Assembly: GCA_005888435.1 (NCBI GenBank)
Contig: VAXO01000028.1
Span: 1 to 64,000 of the forward strand
Origin: Actinomycetota bacterium
GTDB taxonomy: Bacteria > Actinomycetota > Thermoleophilia > Gaiellales > Gaiellaceae
Reading direction: 5' to 3'
Length of the DNA stretch: 64,000 nucleotides
Below, piece after piece: positions 40,425 to 49,154 of the stretch. A program made the position numbers and the translations under genes. Below the pieces are notes generated by a model. It searched no databases, was not told where the DNA came from, and saw only the letters and a list, made by a program, of their open reading frames with translations. Positions within the stretch are counted from its first letter, which is position 1, and every line of letters starts with the position of its first letter.

Positions 40425-40895
40425 CTACAGCTTCGCGGGCCGCGCGTAGACCACGAGACGGTACTTGCTCGACCCGCGCGGCCAGCAGGTCGTGAGCAGC
40501 AGGCGCTCGTAACGGGTGAGATCCGCGATGTGCCTGTTGGTGCCCGGGATCACCCGTTGTCCGGTGACCCGGTAGGCGTATCGCTTGCCGGCATGGGTCA
40601 CCGTGACCTTGTCCCCCCTCGCGAGCCGGTCGATGTCGTGGAAGGGACCGTGGCCGCGAAATCCCGGCACTGGCGTGATGTCGTGGGCGGCGATCGCGAT
40701 CGTCGTGCCTTGCCCCGGCCGGCCGACGCGCTTCCAGTAGATCGCCCCGCGTGAGAGGAGCGTCCCGATCTTGGCGGTGACGCCGATCTTCGGGATGGAG
40801 ATCGTCTCCTGCGCCGACGAGCGACCTGCCGTCGCGGGGAGAGCGACGACCAGCCCCACCAACGCGACGGCGATGATGGAGCTGACCTTGCGCAT
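40425..40895 (-). CDS. Sortase
   Basis: Signal peptide; ISIPKIGVTAKIG, IAIAAHDIT (His), LLLTTCWPRGSSKYRLVVYA (Cys/Arg). Confidence 0.85.
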   Translation of the reverse strand: MRKVSSIIAVALVGLVVALPATAGRSSAQETISIPKIGVTAKIGTLLSRGAIYWKRVGRPGQGTTIAIAAHDITPVPGFRGHGPFHDIDRLARGDKVTVTHAGKRYAYRVTGQRVIPGTNRHIADLTRYERLLLTTCWPRGSSKYRLVVYARPAKL

Positions 40896-40897
40896 CG

Positions 40898-41578
40898 TTA
40901 CTTCGTGAACGGAGCCGGCCGCGGTGCGGTGGCCGTCGCCAGGAGCGCCCCGCGCTGCTTTGAAGCGGGCGCGACCTTCGGCGGGTTCGCCTTCCGGGTG
41001 CTCGACGCAGCCTTGACGCCGCTCTTGGGCGGGGCTGTCGTCGTGGTGCCGGTCGTGGTCGTCGGCGCCGTCGTTTCAGTCGGCGTCGTCGTCGACTCCG
41101 GCTTCGAGGTGGTGCCGCCGCCACCGCCGCCCGTAATGGTCGGGGTGGTCGTCGTCAAGGTGCTACCGCCGCCACCGCCGCCCGTAGTGGTCGGGGTGGT
41201 CGTCGTGGTCTCGGTCGTGGTCGGCGTCGTGGTGCTCGTGGTGGTCGACGTCGTCGGCGGTGGAGTGCTTTCACCGCAACCGCTGCTGTTGCCGTAACCC
41301 TTGTCGCCACCGTTGCCGGGGTCACCGGACTGGTTCTGGCCACAATTGCCAGCGCCGTCGCCGTTGTGGACGCAGGAATCGCCCTCGGCGTGGTAGCCGG
41401 GCTGGCAGGTGTTCACGCCACCGCGGTCCTTGCCGCCGTTGCCGTTGCCATTCCCGTTGGCGTCCGTCTGGGTCTGGCCGTTGCCATTCCCGTTGCCGTT
41501 GCCGGCAATGGCGAGGCTGGCGAACACGCCCAGCGACAGCAGTAGGACTATCGAGACAGCTGTGAGGAAGTTCTTCAT
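40898..41578 (-). CDS. Secreted low-complexity protein: GN repeats, Cys-rich segment, Thr/Gly-rich stalk
   Basis: MKNFLTAVSIVLLLSLGVFASLAIAGNGNGNGNGQTQ...CQPGYHAEGDSCVHNGDGAGNCG...TTTPTTTGGGGGG repeats. Confidence 0.7.
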   Translation of the reverse strand: MKNFLTAVSIVLLLSLGVFASLAIAGNGNGNGNGQTQTDANGNGNGNGGKDRGGVNTCQPGYHAEGDSCVHNGDGAGNCGQNQSGDPGNGGDKGYGNSSGCGESTPPPTTSTTTSTTTPTTTETTTTTPTTTGGGGGGSTLTTTTPTITGGGGGGTTSKPESTTTPTETTAPTTTTGTTTTAPPKSGVKAASSTRKANPPKVAPASKQRGALLATATAPRPAPFTK

Positions 41579-41699
41579 ATGTTCCCCTCCTTTCGGACTC
41601 CACGCTAGGGCGGCGCAGGGGGCCCTCGTCTGACCCGCTCGTGTCACTTTTCGCTCACTCGAGCCGCGGTGGGCGAGGCGCGAAAATCCCCCTTCCGGG

Positions 41700-41742
41700 G
41701 TGGACATGTGGGGAGCTGTGGTTTAAAGTGGGGCGGAGTGGA
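41700..41742 (+). promoter_or_regulatory. Putative MraZ-binding direct repeats (GTGG units)
   Basis: GTGG at 41700, 41708, 41718, 41728, 41738, the last four with exact 10-bp spacing, 21-63 bp before mraZ. Confidence 0.65.
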
Positions 41743-41762
41743 AATCCAAGTCCGGCCCCAGG

Positions 41763-42197
41763 ATGCTTCTAGGCACACACGACCATACGATCGATGACAA
41801 GAACCGTCTCACTCTTCCGGCCAAGTTCCGAGAAGCCTTCCAGGACGGTTTGGTCGTCACGCGTGGCTTCGACGGCTGTCTGTACGCCTACCGTCGTCCG
41901 GATTGGGATCGACTCGTCGAGTCTCGACTCGCCACGATGGATCCGCTCAGCAAGGAAGGGCGCCGGATCCACCGCTTCTTCTTCGCCGGGGCGTCCGAGG
42001 CCGACCTCGACAAACAGGGCCGCGTGATGATCCCCGCCCAGCTGCTCGAGCACGGGAAGCTGGGCAGGGAAGTCGTCGTCGCCGGCGTCCACGACCACCT
42101 CGAGATCTGGGACCGCGCCGCCTGGCGCAAAGAACTGGCCGAAGTCGAAGGGAGTGCGGAAGATGTTGCCGAACGTCTTGCAGACAAGCGCGACTGA
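41763..42197 (+). CDS. mraZ: Transcriptional regulator MraZ
   Basis: MLLGTHDHTIDDKNRLTLPAKFREAF. Confidence 0.95.
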   Translation: MLLGTHDHTIDDKNRLTLPAKFREAFQDGLVVTRGFDGCLYAYRRPDWDRLVESRLATMDPLSKEGRRIHRFFFAGASEADLDKQGRVMIPAQLLEHGKLGREVVVAGVHDHLEIWDRAAWRKELAEVEGSAEDVAERLADKRD

Positions 42198-43119
42198 CCA
42201 CGTCCCCGTTCTTCCGGAAGAGGTCCGGGAGCTCCTCGCGGTGCAGCCGGGAGAGACGGTCGTCGACGCCACCTTCGGCGCCGGCGGCCACGCCGCGCTG
42301 CTCGCGGCGGATCTCGGCGAGCGCGGCAAGCTGATCGCGATCGACCGCGATCCCGGCGCGCGCGCGTTCTTCGACCGCCTCGCGAAGCGCACCCGCGCCC
42401 AGACGAGGTTCCTGCGCGGCGACTTCGCGGTCGTGCTCGAGCAGCTCGCTCAGAACGGCGTCGAGGCCGATGCGATCCTGCTCGACCTCGGCGTCTCGTC
42501 GATGCAGATCGACCGGCCCGAGCGCGGCTTCTCGTATGCCGTCGACGCACCGCTCGACATGCGCATGGACCCTTCGGCGGACGTCACCGCCGCCGGCATC
42601 GTGAACGAGGCGGCGGAGCGCGACCTGGCGACAATCTTCAAGCGCTACGGCGAGGAGCGCTACGCGAAGCAGATCGCGCGCGCAATCGTGCGCCGGCGCA
42701 AGCAGGAGCGATTCGAGCGCACCAGCGAACTCGTCGAGACGATCAAGGCCGCGATTCCGGCGCCCGCACGCTTCGGCGACGGGCATCCGGCGAAGCGCGT
42801 CTTCCAGGCGCTGCGCATCGCGGTGAACGACGAGCTCGGGTCGCTCGAGTCTGCCTTGCCGGCGGCGTTCGCGATGCTCCGGCCCGGCGGCCGGCTCGCA
42901 GTGATCAGCTTCCACTCGCTCGAGGACCGGATCGTGAAGCGTTTCATGCGCGGCCTCGAGCGCGGCTGCGAATGCCCGCCTGACTTTCCCGTGTGCGTCT
43001 GCGGGAAGGAGCCCCAGTTCCGCTCGCTCTCCCGCAAGGCGATCCGCCCGAGCGCGCGTGAGACGGCTGCGAATCCACGCGCATCGTCCGGGCGGTTGCG
43101 CGTGGGAGTGAAGGTCTGA
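42154..43119 (+). CDS. rsmH: 16S rRNA (cytosine(1402)-N(4))-methyltransferase
   Basis: HVPVLPEEVRELL, VDATFGAGGHAALL, LDLGVSSMQIDRPERGFSY. Confidence 0.95.
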   Translation: MRKMLPNVLQTSATDHVPVLPEEVRELLAVQPGETVVDATFGAGGHAALLAADLGERGKLIAIDRDPGARAFFDRLAKRTRAQTRFLRGDFAVVLEQLAQNGVEADAILLDLGVSSMQIDRPERGFSYAVDAPLDMRMDPSADVTAAGIVNEAAERDLATIFKRYGEERYAKQIARAIVRRRKQERFERTSELVETIKAAIPAPARFGDGHPAKRVFQALRIAVNDELGSLESALPAAFAMLRPGGRLAVISFHSLEDRIVKRFMRGLERGCECPPDFPVCVCGKEPQFRSLSRKAIRPSARETAANPRASSGRLRVGVKV

Positions 43120-43464
43120 GTGGCGACCTGGGCCGCAGAGGCCGAACGGCCGCAGCCGAAGCCGCGTCCCGCGCCGCGCGCCGTCAAGCGGCAACGCCAT
43201 GTGAGGGGCGGTGTCGTCTGGATCGGCGTGGTCGCGGCGCTGCTCGCGGGCGTCGTTGCGATGAACGTCGCCGTCCTGCGGCTGAACATGAAGCTCGACA
43301 GGCTCGGGCGCGAGCGAGCCGACTTGCGCGCTCAAAACGCCGCGCTCTCGTCGCAGCTGTCCAGCCAGGCGTCCGCCCCCCGCATCCAGGGACTAGCGGC
43401 GAAGCGCCTCGGGCTCGTGCAGGCGACGCCGGATCAGGCCTCCTACGTGACGCTGCCGCACTAG
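43120..43464 (+). CDS. ftsL: Small single-TM coiled-coil protein in the FtsL position
   Basis: Position between rsmH and ftsI; TM then LNMKLDRLGRERADLRAQNAALSSQL. Confidence 0.7.
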   Translation: MATWAAEAERPQPKPRPAPRAVKRQRHVRGGVVWIGVVAALLAGVVAMNVAVLRLNMKLDRLGRERADLRAQNAALSSQLSSQASAPRIQGLAAKRLGLVQATPDQASYVTLPH

Positions 43465-43477
43465 CGAGGCCGATGCG

Positions 43478-45148
43478 GTGAACCGCCTCGTCAACCGGCG
43501 GATCCGGCTCCTGCTCGCGGTGCTGACGCTCGCATTCGGCGGGCTTTTCCTCCGCGCCACGTGGTTGCAGGGCGTGCGGGCGGAGTCCCTCGCGCGGCTC
43601 GGGCAGACGCAGCATCGCGAGTCGGTCACGCTGCCGGCGAGCCGCGGCACGATCTACGACCGCGCCGGCGTCGAGCTCGGGCTCGGCGAGCGCGCGACGA
43701 CGGTGTACGCGAACCCGAAGCAGATCGTGAACCCGCGCGCGGCGGCGGTCGCCGTCGAGCGCACGCTCGGCCTCGACGCGAACCGCGTCTATCCCGAGCT
43801 CGCCGATCGCACGCGCGGCTTCGTGTACGTCGAGCGGCAGGCCGACCCGGCGCAGGCCGCCGTGCTCCAGCGCTTGAAGCTCTCCGGCTTTGGCTTCTAT
43901 CCCGAGGAGCGCCGGATGTACCCGCAGGGCTCGGTCGGAGCGCAGATACTCGGCTACGTCGGGATCGACGGCGGCGGTCTTTCAGGGCTCGAGCTGCAGT
44001 TCGACAAGCAACTCGCCGGGCGCGCGGGAGACGAGACGATCATCAAGGACCCGAGCGGACGCGTGATCGACGCGGAGCAGCAACGTCCCGAGACCCCCGG
44101 CCGCGATGTTTTCCTGACGCTCGACCACACGATTCAGGCAAACGCCGAGGAAGTACTCCGCGAAACCGTGCACAAGTGGCAGGCGAAGAGCGCCAGCGCG
44201 ATCGTGCTCGACCCGCGCACGGGCGCGGTGCTCGCGATGGCGGTGCAGCCCGGGTACGACGCGAACCGTTACCCGACGGCTCCCAGCGACCTGCAGCGCA
44301 ACCGGACGGTGACGGACACGTACGAACCGGGCTCAACCTTCAAGCTCGTCACCGTCGGCGCCGCGTTGTCCGAACGGCTCGTGTCGCCGTCGACCCGCTT
44401 CACGCTGCCGTACTCGCTGAAGGTCGCCGACCGCGTCGTCCACGACGCGGAGGAGCGCGGCACCGTCAACTACTCGGTTGCGCAGATCCTCGCGCACTCG
44501 TCGAACATCGGCGCGATCGAGCTTGCCGAGATGCTCGGCAGGACACGGCTGTCGTCGTGGATCAACCGCTTCGGCTTCGGCCGCGTCACCGGCATCGACT
44601 TTCCCGGCGAGAGCCCGGGAATCGTCTTGCCGCCCGACAAGTGGTCGGGCTCGACGATCGGCAACGTCCCGATCGGGCAGGGAATCGCGGTCACGCCGGT
44701 GCAGATGGCGGCCGCATATGCAGCGATCGCGAACCGGGGCGTCTGGTCGCGGCCGCACATCGTCGATCACGTCGCCGGCGGCGGCCGTCCCTCCCTCTAT
44801 CGGCGCCGGCTCGTCTCCACCGGGGTGGCGTCGGACCTGATGCTGATGCTGAAGGACGTGGTCGCGGAGGGCACCGGCACGTACGCCGCGATGCCCGGCT
44901 ATCAGGTGGCGGGGAAGACCGGGACCGCGCAGAAGCCGGACTCGCACGGCGGCTACGCGACCGGCCGCTACGTCGCGTCGTTCGTCGGGATCGTGCCGGC
45001 CTCGCGCCCGCGCCTCGTCGTCCTCGTCACGGTCGACGAGCCGCAGGGAGCGATCTGGGGCGGCGTGGTCGCCGCGCCGGCGTTCCAGCAGATCGCGAGG
45101 TTCGACCTGCAGTACCTCGAAGTGCCGCCAGACGCGCCGACAGGCTGA
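43478..45148 (+). CDS. ftsI: Division-specific class B penicillin-binding protein
   Basis: GSTFKLVTVGAAL (SxxK), SSN, KTGTAQKP. Confidence 0.93.
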   Translation: MNRLVNRRIRLLLAVLTLAFGGLFLRATWLQGVRAESLARLGQTQHRESVTLPASRGTIYDRAGVELGLGERATTVYANPKQIVNPRAAAVAVERTLGLDANRVYPELADRTRGFVYVERQADPAQAAVLQRLKLSGFGFYPEERRMYPQGSVGAQILGYVGIDGGGLSGLELQFDKQLAGRAGDETIIKDPSGRVIDAEQQRPETPGRDVFLTLDHTIQANAEEVLRETVHKWQAKSASAIVLDPRTGAVLAMAVQPGYDANRYPTAPSDLQRNRTVTDTYEPGSTFKLVTVGAALSERLVSPSTRFTLPYSLKVADRVVHDAEERGTVNYSVAQILAHSSNIGAIELAEMLGRTRLSSWINRFGFGRVTGIDFPGESPGIVLPPDKWSGSTIGNVPIGQGIAVTPVQMAAAYAAIANRGVWSRPHIVDHVAGGGRPSLYRRRLVSTGVASDLMLMLKDVVAEGTGTYAAMPGYQVAGKTGTAQKPDSHGGYATGRYVASFVGIVPASRPRLVVLVTVDEPQGAIWGGVVAAPAFQQIARFDLQYLEVPPDAPTG

Positions 45149-45308
45149 CGTCAACCCTCCGTCCTCTTCGTCACACATCCGCCACGGCCACGCCTCAGAC
45201 ACGTCACACCTCTCGCCATAGGCTGTCGGTGGGTGGGTGCGGTGGGACCCGGTTTCCCCCGTGTACCCGGAACGCCCACGGGACCCGCCACTAGACTTGG
45301 TCGGCGAT

Positions 45309-46670
45309 ATGCAGCTGGAGCGGCTCATCGCTGCGCTGGCTCCGACCGACGTCGTTGGAGGCGCTGCCGTCGAGATCCGCGAGCTGGCGTACGACGCACG
45401 GGAGGTGCCGCGCGGCTCTCTCTTCTTCTGCATCCCCGGCGCGACGGCCGACGGCCACGAATTCGCCGCGGAGGCGGTCCGCGAGGGAGCGGTCGCGCTT
45501 GTCGTCGAACGGCCGCTCGAGATCGACGTGCCGCAGCTCGTCGTGCCGAACGTCCGCGCCGCGATGCCACGCGCGGCAGTCGAGCTCTTCGGCGACCCGA
45601 CGGCGCTGCTTCCCGTGGTCGCCGTGACCGGGACCAACGGCAAGACCACGACCGCATACCTGCTCTGGTCGATCCTCGATGCGACCGGCGAGCGTCCCGG
45701 CTTGCTCACGAACGTCGAGCGCCGCGTGGGCGACGACGTGCGCATGGTCGGGCTCAACACGCCCGAGTCGATCGACCTGCAGCGCCTGTTCCGCGAAATG
45801 CTCGACGCCGGCAATCGCGCCTGCGTGATGGAAGCGACCTCGATGGCGTCGGTGAAGGGCAGGCTCGAGGGCACGCGCTTCGCCGTGCTTGTGTTCACGA
45901 ACCTGACGCAGGACCACCTGGATTTCCACGGGACGATGGACGACTACTTCGAGGCGAAGCGCCGCCTCTTCGCGCAGGCCTCGCGTGCCGTCGTGAACGT
46001 CGACGACGAGTACGGCGAACGTCTCGCTGCGGAGATCCCCGACGCGACCACCTTCCGCCCGGACGACGAGCTTGGTGACATCCAGCTCAAGCTGCCCGGG
46101 CGCTTCAATCGCGAGAACGCGCTGGCGGCGGCGGCTGCCGCTCGCGCCCTCGGAATCCGCGAGGACGCGATCAAGCGCGGGATCGAGGCCGTCGAACGCG
46201 TGCCGGGGCGATTCGACTCAGTCGACGAGGGGCAGCCCTTCACCGTCCTGGTCGACTACGCGCACACGCCGGGCGCCCTGGAAGCCGCGCTCGAGTCGGC
46301 CCGTGAGCTGGCACGCGGGCGGCTCATCTGCGTCTTCGGCGCCGGCGGCGACCGCGACCGCGACAAGCGCCCGCTGATGGGCCAGATCGTCACCGAGCTC
46401 GCGGACGTCGCCCTCGTCACCTCCGACAACCCGCGCAGCGAGGATCCCGCCGCCATCGCCGCCGACGTCGTCGACGGGCTCGACCTCGACGTGGAGCTCG
46501 ACCGTCGGCGCGCGATCGAGCGTGCGCTCGAGCAGGCGCAACCGGGCGACGTCGTCGTCATCGCCGGCAAAGGACACGAGCAAGGGCAGGAGATCGCGGG
46601 GCGAAAGCTGCCGTTCGACGACCGCGACGTGGCGCGCGACGCGCTGCGTCGGCTGAAGGCGCCTGCATGA
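45309..46670 (+). CDS. murE: UDP-N-acetylmuramoyl-tripeptide synthetase
   Basis: VTGTNGKTTTAYLLWSIL; TSDNPRSEDP (DNPR motif). Confidence 0.93.
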   Translation: MQLERLIAALAPTDVVGGAAVEIRELAYDAREVPRGSLFFCIPGATADGHEFAAEAVREGAVALVVERPLEIDVPQLVVPNVRAAMPRAAVELFGDPTALLPVVAVTGTNGKTTTAYLLWSILDATGERPGLLTNVERRVGDDVRMVGLNTPESIDLQRLFREMLDAGNRACVMEATSMASVKGRLEGTRFAVLVFTNLTQDHLDFHGTMDDYFEAKRRLFAQASRAVVNVDDEYGERLAAEIPDATTFRPDDELGDIQLKLPGRFNRENALAAAAAARALGIREDAIKRGIEAVERVPGRFDSVDEGQPFTVLVDYAHTPGALEAALESARELARGRLICVFGAGGDRDRDKRPLMGQIVTELADVALVTSDNPRSEDPAAIAADVVDGLDLDVELDRRRAIERALEQAQPGDVVVIAGKGHEQGQEIAGRKLPFDDRDVARDALRRLKAPA

Positions 46671-47890
46671 TCCCGCTCGAGACGGCGATGCTGGCAGAGC
46701 TCGGCCGGCTCGAGCGCCGCGCCGACGAGTTCACGGGCATGCAGGTCGACTCCCGACGAGTCGGTGCGGGGGACCTCTTCGTCGCGATCGGGCGCGGGGA
46801 GAATTTTCTCGGCGAAGCGCTCGAGCGCGGCGCCGCCGCAACGCTCGTTCCCGGCGACGCCTTCGCGGCGCTCGCCCGGATCGGCCGCGCCGTTCGCGAC
46901 CGCAGCAGCGCGCGAGTCATCGGCATCACCGGCTCGATGGGAAAGACGTCGACGAAGGACATATTGGCCGCTCTCTGCATGCCGTCCGCACGGGCGATCG
47001 CGGCCGAAGCGAGCTACAACAACGAGATCGGCGTGCCGTTGACGCTGTGCCGGCTCGAGCCCGATACGCAGATCTGCATCCTCGAGCTCGCAATGCGCGG
47101 CTTCGGCCAGATCGCTGCCCTGTGCGAGATCGCGCGGCCGGAAATCGGCGTGATCACGAACATCGGCCCGGTGCACCTCGAACTTGTCGACTCGCTCGAC
47201 GGCGTCCGCCGCGCGAAGGGCGAGCTGATCGACGCGCTGCCGCCCAGCGGCACCGCCGTCATCCCGAGGGACTTTCCCTACGCCCGCGACGACATCGACG
47301 TCGTGCGCGTCGCCGAGCCGGAGGCCAGGAGCGCCGACGGTCGCACCGAGGTCGGCGGCGTCAGCTTCAACTTCACCGCACGCCACCAGGCGCAGAACGC
47401 GGCGACGGCGCTCGCCACTCTCGATGCCCTCGGCCTGCCGCGCCCCGTTCGGGTCGACGTCGACTTCTCCCGCTGGCGCGGGGAGGAGGACGAGCTGCCC
47501 GGGGGCGGCCTCCTGATCAACGACGCGTACAACGCGAACCCCGTGTCGATGCGCGCCGCGCTCGCCTACCTCGCCGAGCGCGCCGGTGACCGCCGCCGCG
47601 TTGCGATCCTGGGCGACATGGCGGAGCTCGGCCGCACGGCGCCGGCCTACCACCGCGAGGTCGGCGACGCTGCGGCGACGGTGGGCGTCGACGAGCTCCT
47701 CGCCGTCGGCGAGCTCGCGCGCGGTTACCTCGACGGCGGCGTACCCGGCCGCTGGGTTCCCAACGTGCACGAGGCGGTGCGCGAGCTCGCCGACGTCGTT
47801 CGCCCCGGCGACGCGGTGCTCGTGAAAGCCTCGCGGGCCGTCGGACTCGAAGTGGTCGCTGCGGCCCTGACAGAGCTCACGACCGCGTGA
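46667..47890 (+). CDS. murF: UDP-N-acetylmuramoyl-tripeptide--D-alanyl-D-alanine ligase
   Basis: GITGSMGKTSTKDILAAL; LLINDAYNANPVSMRAAL. Confidence 0.93.
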   Translation: MIPLETAMLAELGRLERRADEFTGMQVDSRRVGAGDLFVAIGRGENFLGEALERGAAATLVPGDAFAALARIGRAVRDRSSARVIGITGSMGKTSTKDILAALCMPSARAIAAEASYNNEIGVPLTLCRLEPDTQICILELAMRGFGQIAALCEIARPEIGVITNIGPVHLELVDSLDGVRRAKGELIDALPPSGTAVIPRDFPYARDDIDVVRVAEPEARSADGRTEVGGVSFNFTARHQAQNAATALATLDALGLPRPVRVDVDFSRWRGEEDELPGGGLLINDAYNANPVSMRAALAYLAERAGDRRRVAILGDMAELGRTAPAYHREVGDAAATVGVDELLAVGELARGYLDGGVPGRWVPNVHEAVRELADVVRPGDAVLVKASRAVGLEVVAAALTELTTA

Positions 47891-48897
47891 TCCGAGTCCT
47901 CGCCGCGGGGGTGATCGCGATGATCGTCTCGATCGTCATCGGTCCCAAGTTCATCAAGTTCCTGCGCAGGAACGAGTTCGGGCAACACATTCGGGAAGAG
48001 CTGCCTGAAGGCCACCAGGTCAAGCAGGGCACGCCGACGATGGGCGGGCTGCTGATCCTCGTCGTGGCGACGGTCGCGTTCCTGGTGGTCTCGAAGTACA
48101 AGGTCCCCGCGCTCACGGTGCTCTTCGTGACGCTTGCGTGCGGCGCGATCGGCTTCCTCGACGATTTCATCAAGCTCACGCACCGGCGTTCGCTCGGCCT
48201 CCGCGGACGCTGGAAGCTGCTCTTGCTCGCGCTGATCACCGTCGGCGTCGGCTTCGCTGCCGATCACCAGCACCTGCCGACGAGCGTCTTCATCCCGGTC
48301 GTGCACTGGAACGTCGAGCTGTCCTACGGCTGGTACGTGTTGCTCTTCCTGGTCATCGCCGGCACGGTGAACGGCGTCAACCTCACAGACGGTCTCGACG
48401 GGCTCGCCGCCGGTACGGGAATCATCGCGCTGCTCACGTTCACCGCGATCTCGGTCGTGACCTACATCCGCTCGGGCAACCCGAATCACCGTTTCGACAG
48501 TCGGCTGGACCTCGCGATCGTCGGCGCCGCGCTGATCGGGGCTGTGATCGGATTCCTCTGGTACAACGCGTTCCCCGCCGAGGTGATCATGGGCGACACC
48601 GGCTCGTTCGCGATCGGCGGCGCCCTGGCGGCGATGGCGATCTTCACGAAGACGATCTCGTTGCTGTTGCTGATCGGCGGCATCTTCCTGATCGAGGCGC
48701 TCTCGGTGATCGTGCAGGTGATCTCGTTCAAGTACTTCCAACGTCGCGTCTTCCTGATGGCGCCGATCCACTACCACTTCGAGATGAAGGCGTGGTCCGA
48801 GACGAAGATCATGGTGCGCTTCTGGATCGTCACGGCGATCCTGTGCGCCGTCGGCTTCGCGCTCTTCTACCGCGACTTCACCTTCTTCCGCCGCTGA
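47887..48897 (+). CDS. mraY: Phospho-N-acetylmuramoyl-pentapeptide transferase
   Basis: GTPTMGGLLIL, GFLDDFIKL, LTDGLDGLAAG, MGDTGSFAIGG, APIHYHFE. Confidence 0.95.
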   Translation: MIRVLAAGVIAMIVSIVIGPKFIKFLRRNEFGQHIREELPEGHQVKQGTPTMGGLLILVVATVAFLVVSKYKVPALTVLFVTLACGAIGFLDDFIKLTHRRSLGLRGRWKLLLLALITVGVGFAADHQHLPTSVFIPVVHWNVELSYGWYVLLFLVIAGTVNGVNLTDGLDGLAAGTGIIALLTFTAISVVTYIRSGNPNHRFDSRLDLAIVGAALIGAVIGFLWYNAFPAEVIMGDTGSFAIGGALAAMAIFTKTISLLLLIGGIFLIEALSVIVQVISFKYFQRRVFLMAPIHYHFEMKAWSETKIMVRFWIVTAILCAVGFALFYRDFTFFRR

Positions 48898-49154
48898 CCA
48901 CCGTTCTCGCGATCGGCTCGTGCGATCCCGCCGCGCTCGCGGAACGGGTTGCACCTGACGGCGACGTGCTCGTCGTCGACGAGTCGGTGGACGTGCTCGA
49001 GGAGCTGCGCGCGCGGACGCGCGCACCGAACGTCTTCTACTTCCTCGGCTGGCCCGAGGTCCTGCCGCTGCCGGACGGGAGCGTGGACGAGATCGTCGGC
49101 CCGCCTGCGAGCCCGGACGCGCAGCTCGAGCTCGCGCGGGTCCTGCGAACGTGA
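48894..49154 (+). CDS. Short orphan reading frame (86 aa) between mraY and murD, resembling half of a Rossmann/methyltransferase domain
   Basis: TTVLAIGSCDPAALAERVAPDGDVLVVDESVDVLEELRARTRAPNVFYFLGWPEVLPLPDGSVDEIVGPPASPDAQLELARVLRT; only a CTG is available as an early start. Confidence 0.45.
   Translation: MTTVLAIGSCDPAALAERVAPDGDVLVVDESVDVLEELRARTRAPNVFYFLGWPEVLPLPDGSVDEIVGPPASPDAQLELARVLRT

Noticed and set aside
41400-41520. Dense GCCGTTGCC/ATTCCC repeats as a CRISPR or REP array
   Set aside because: They encode in-frame GN dipeptide repeats of the secreted protein; no spacers.
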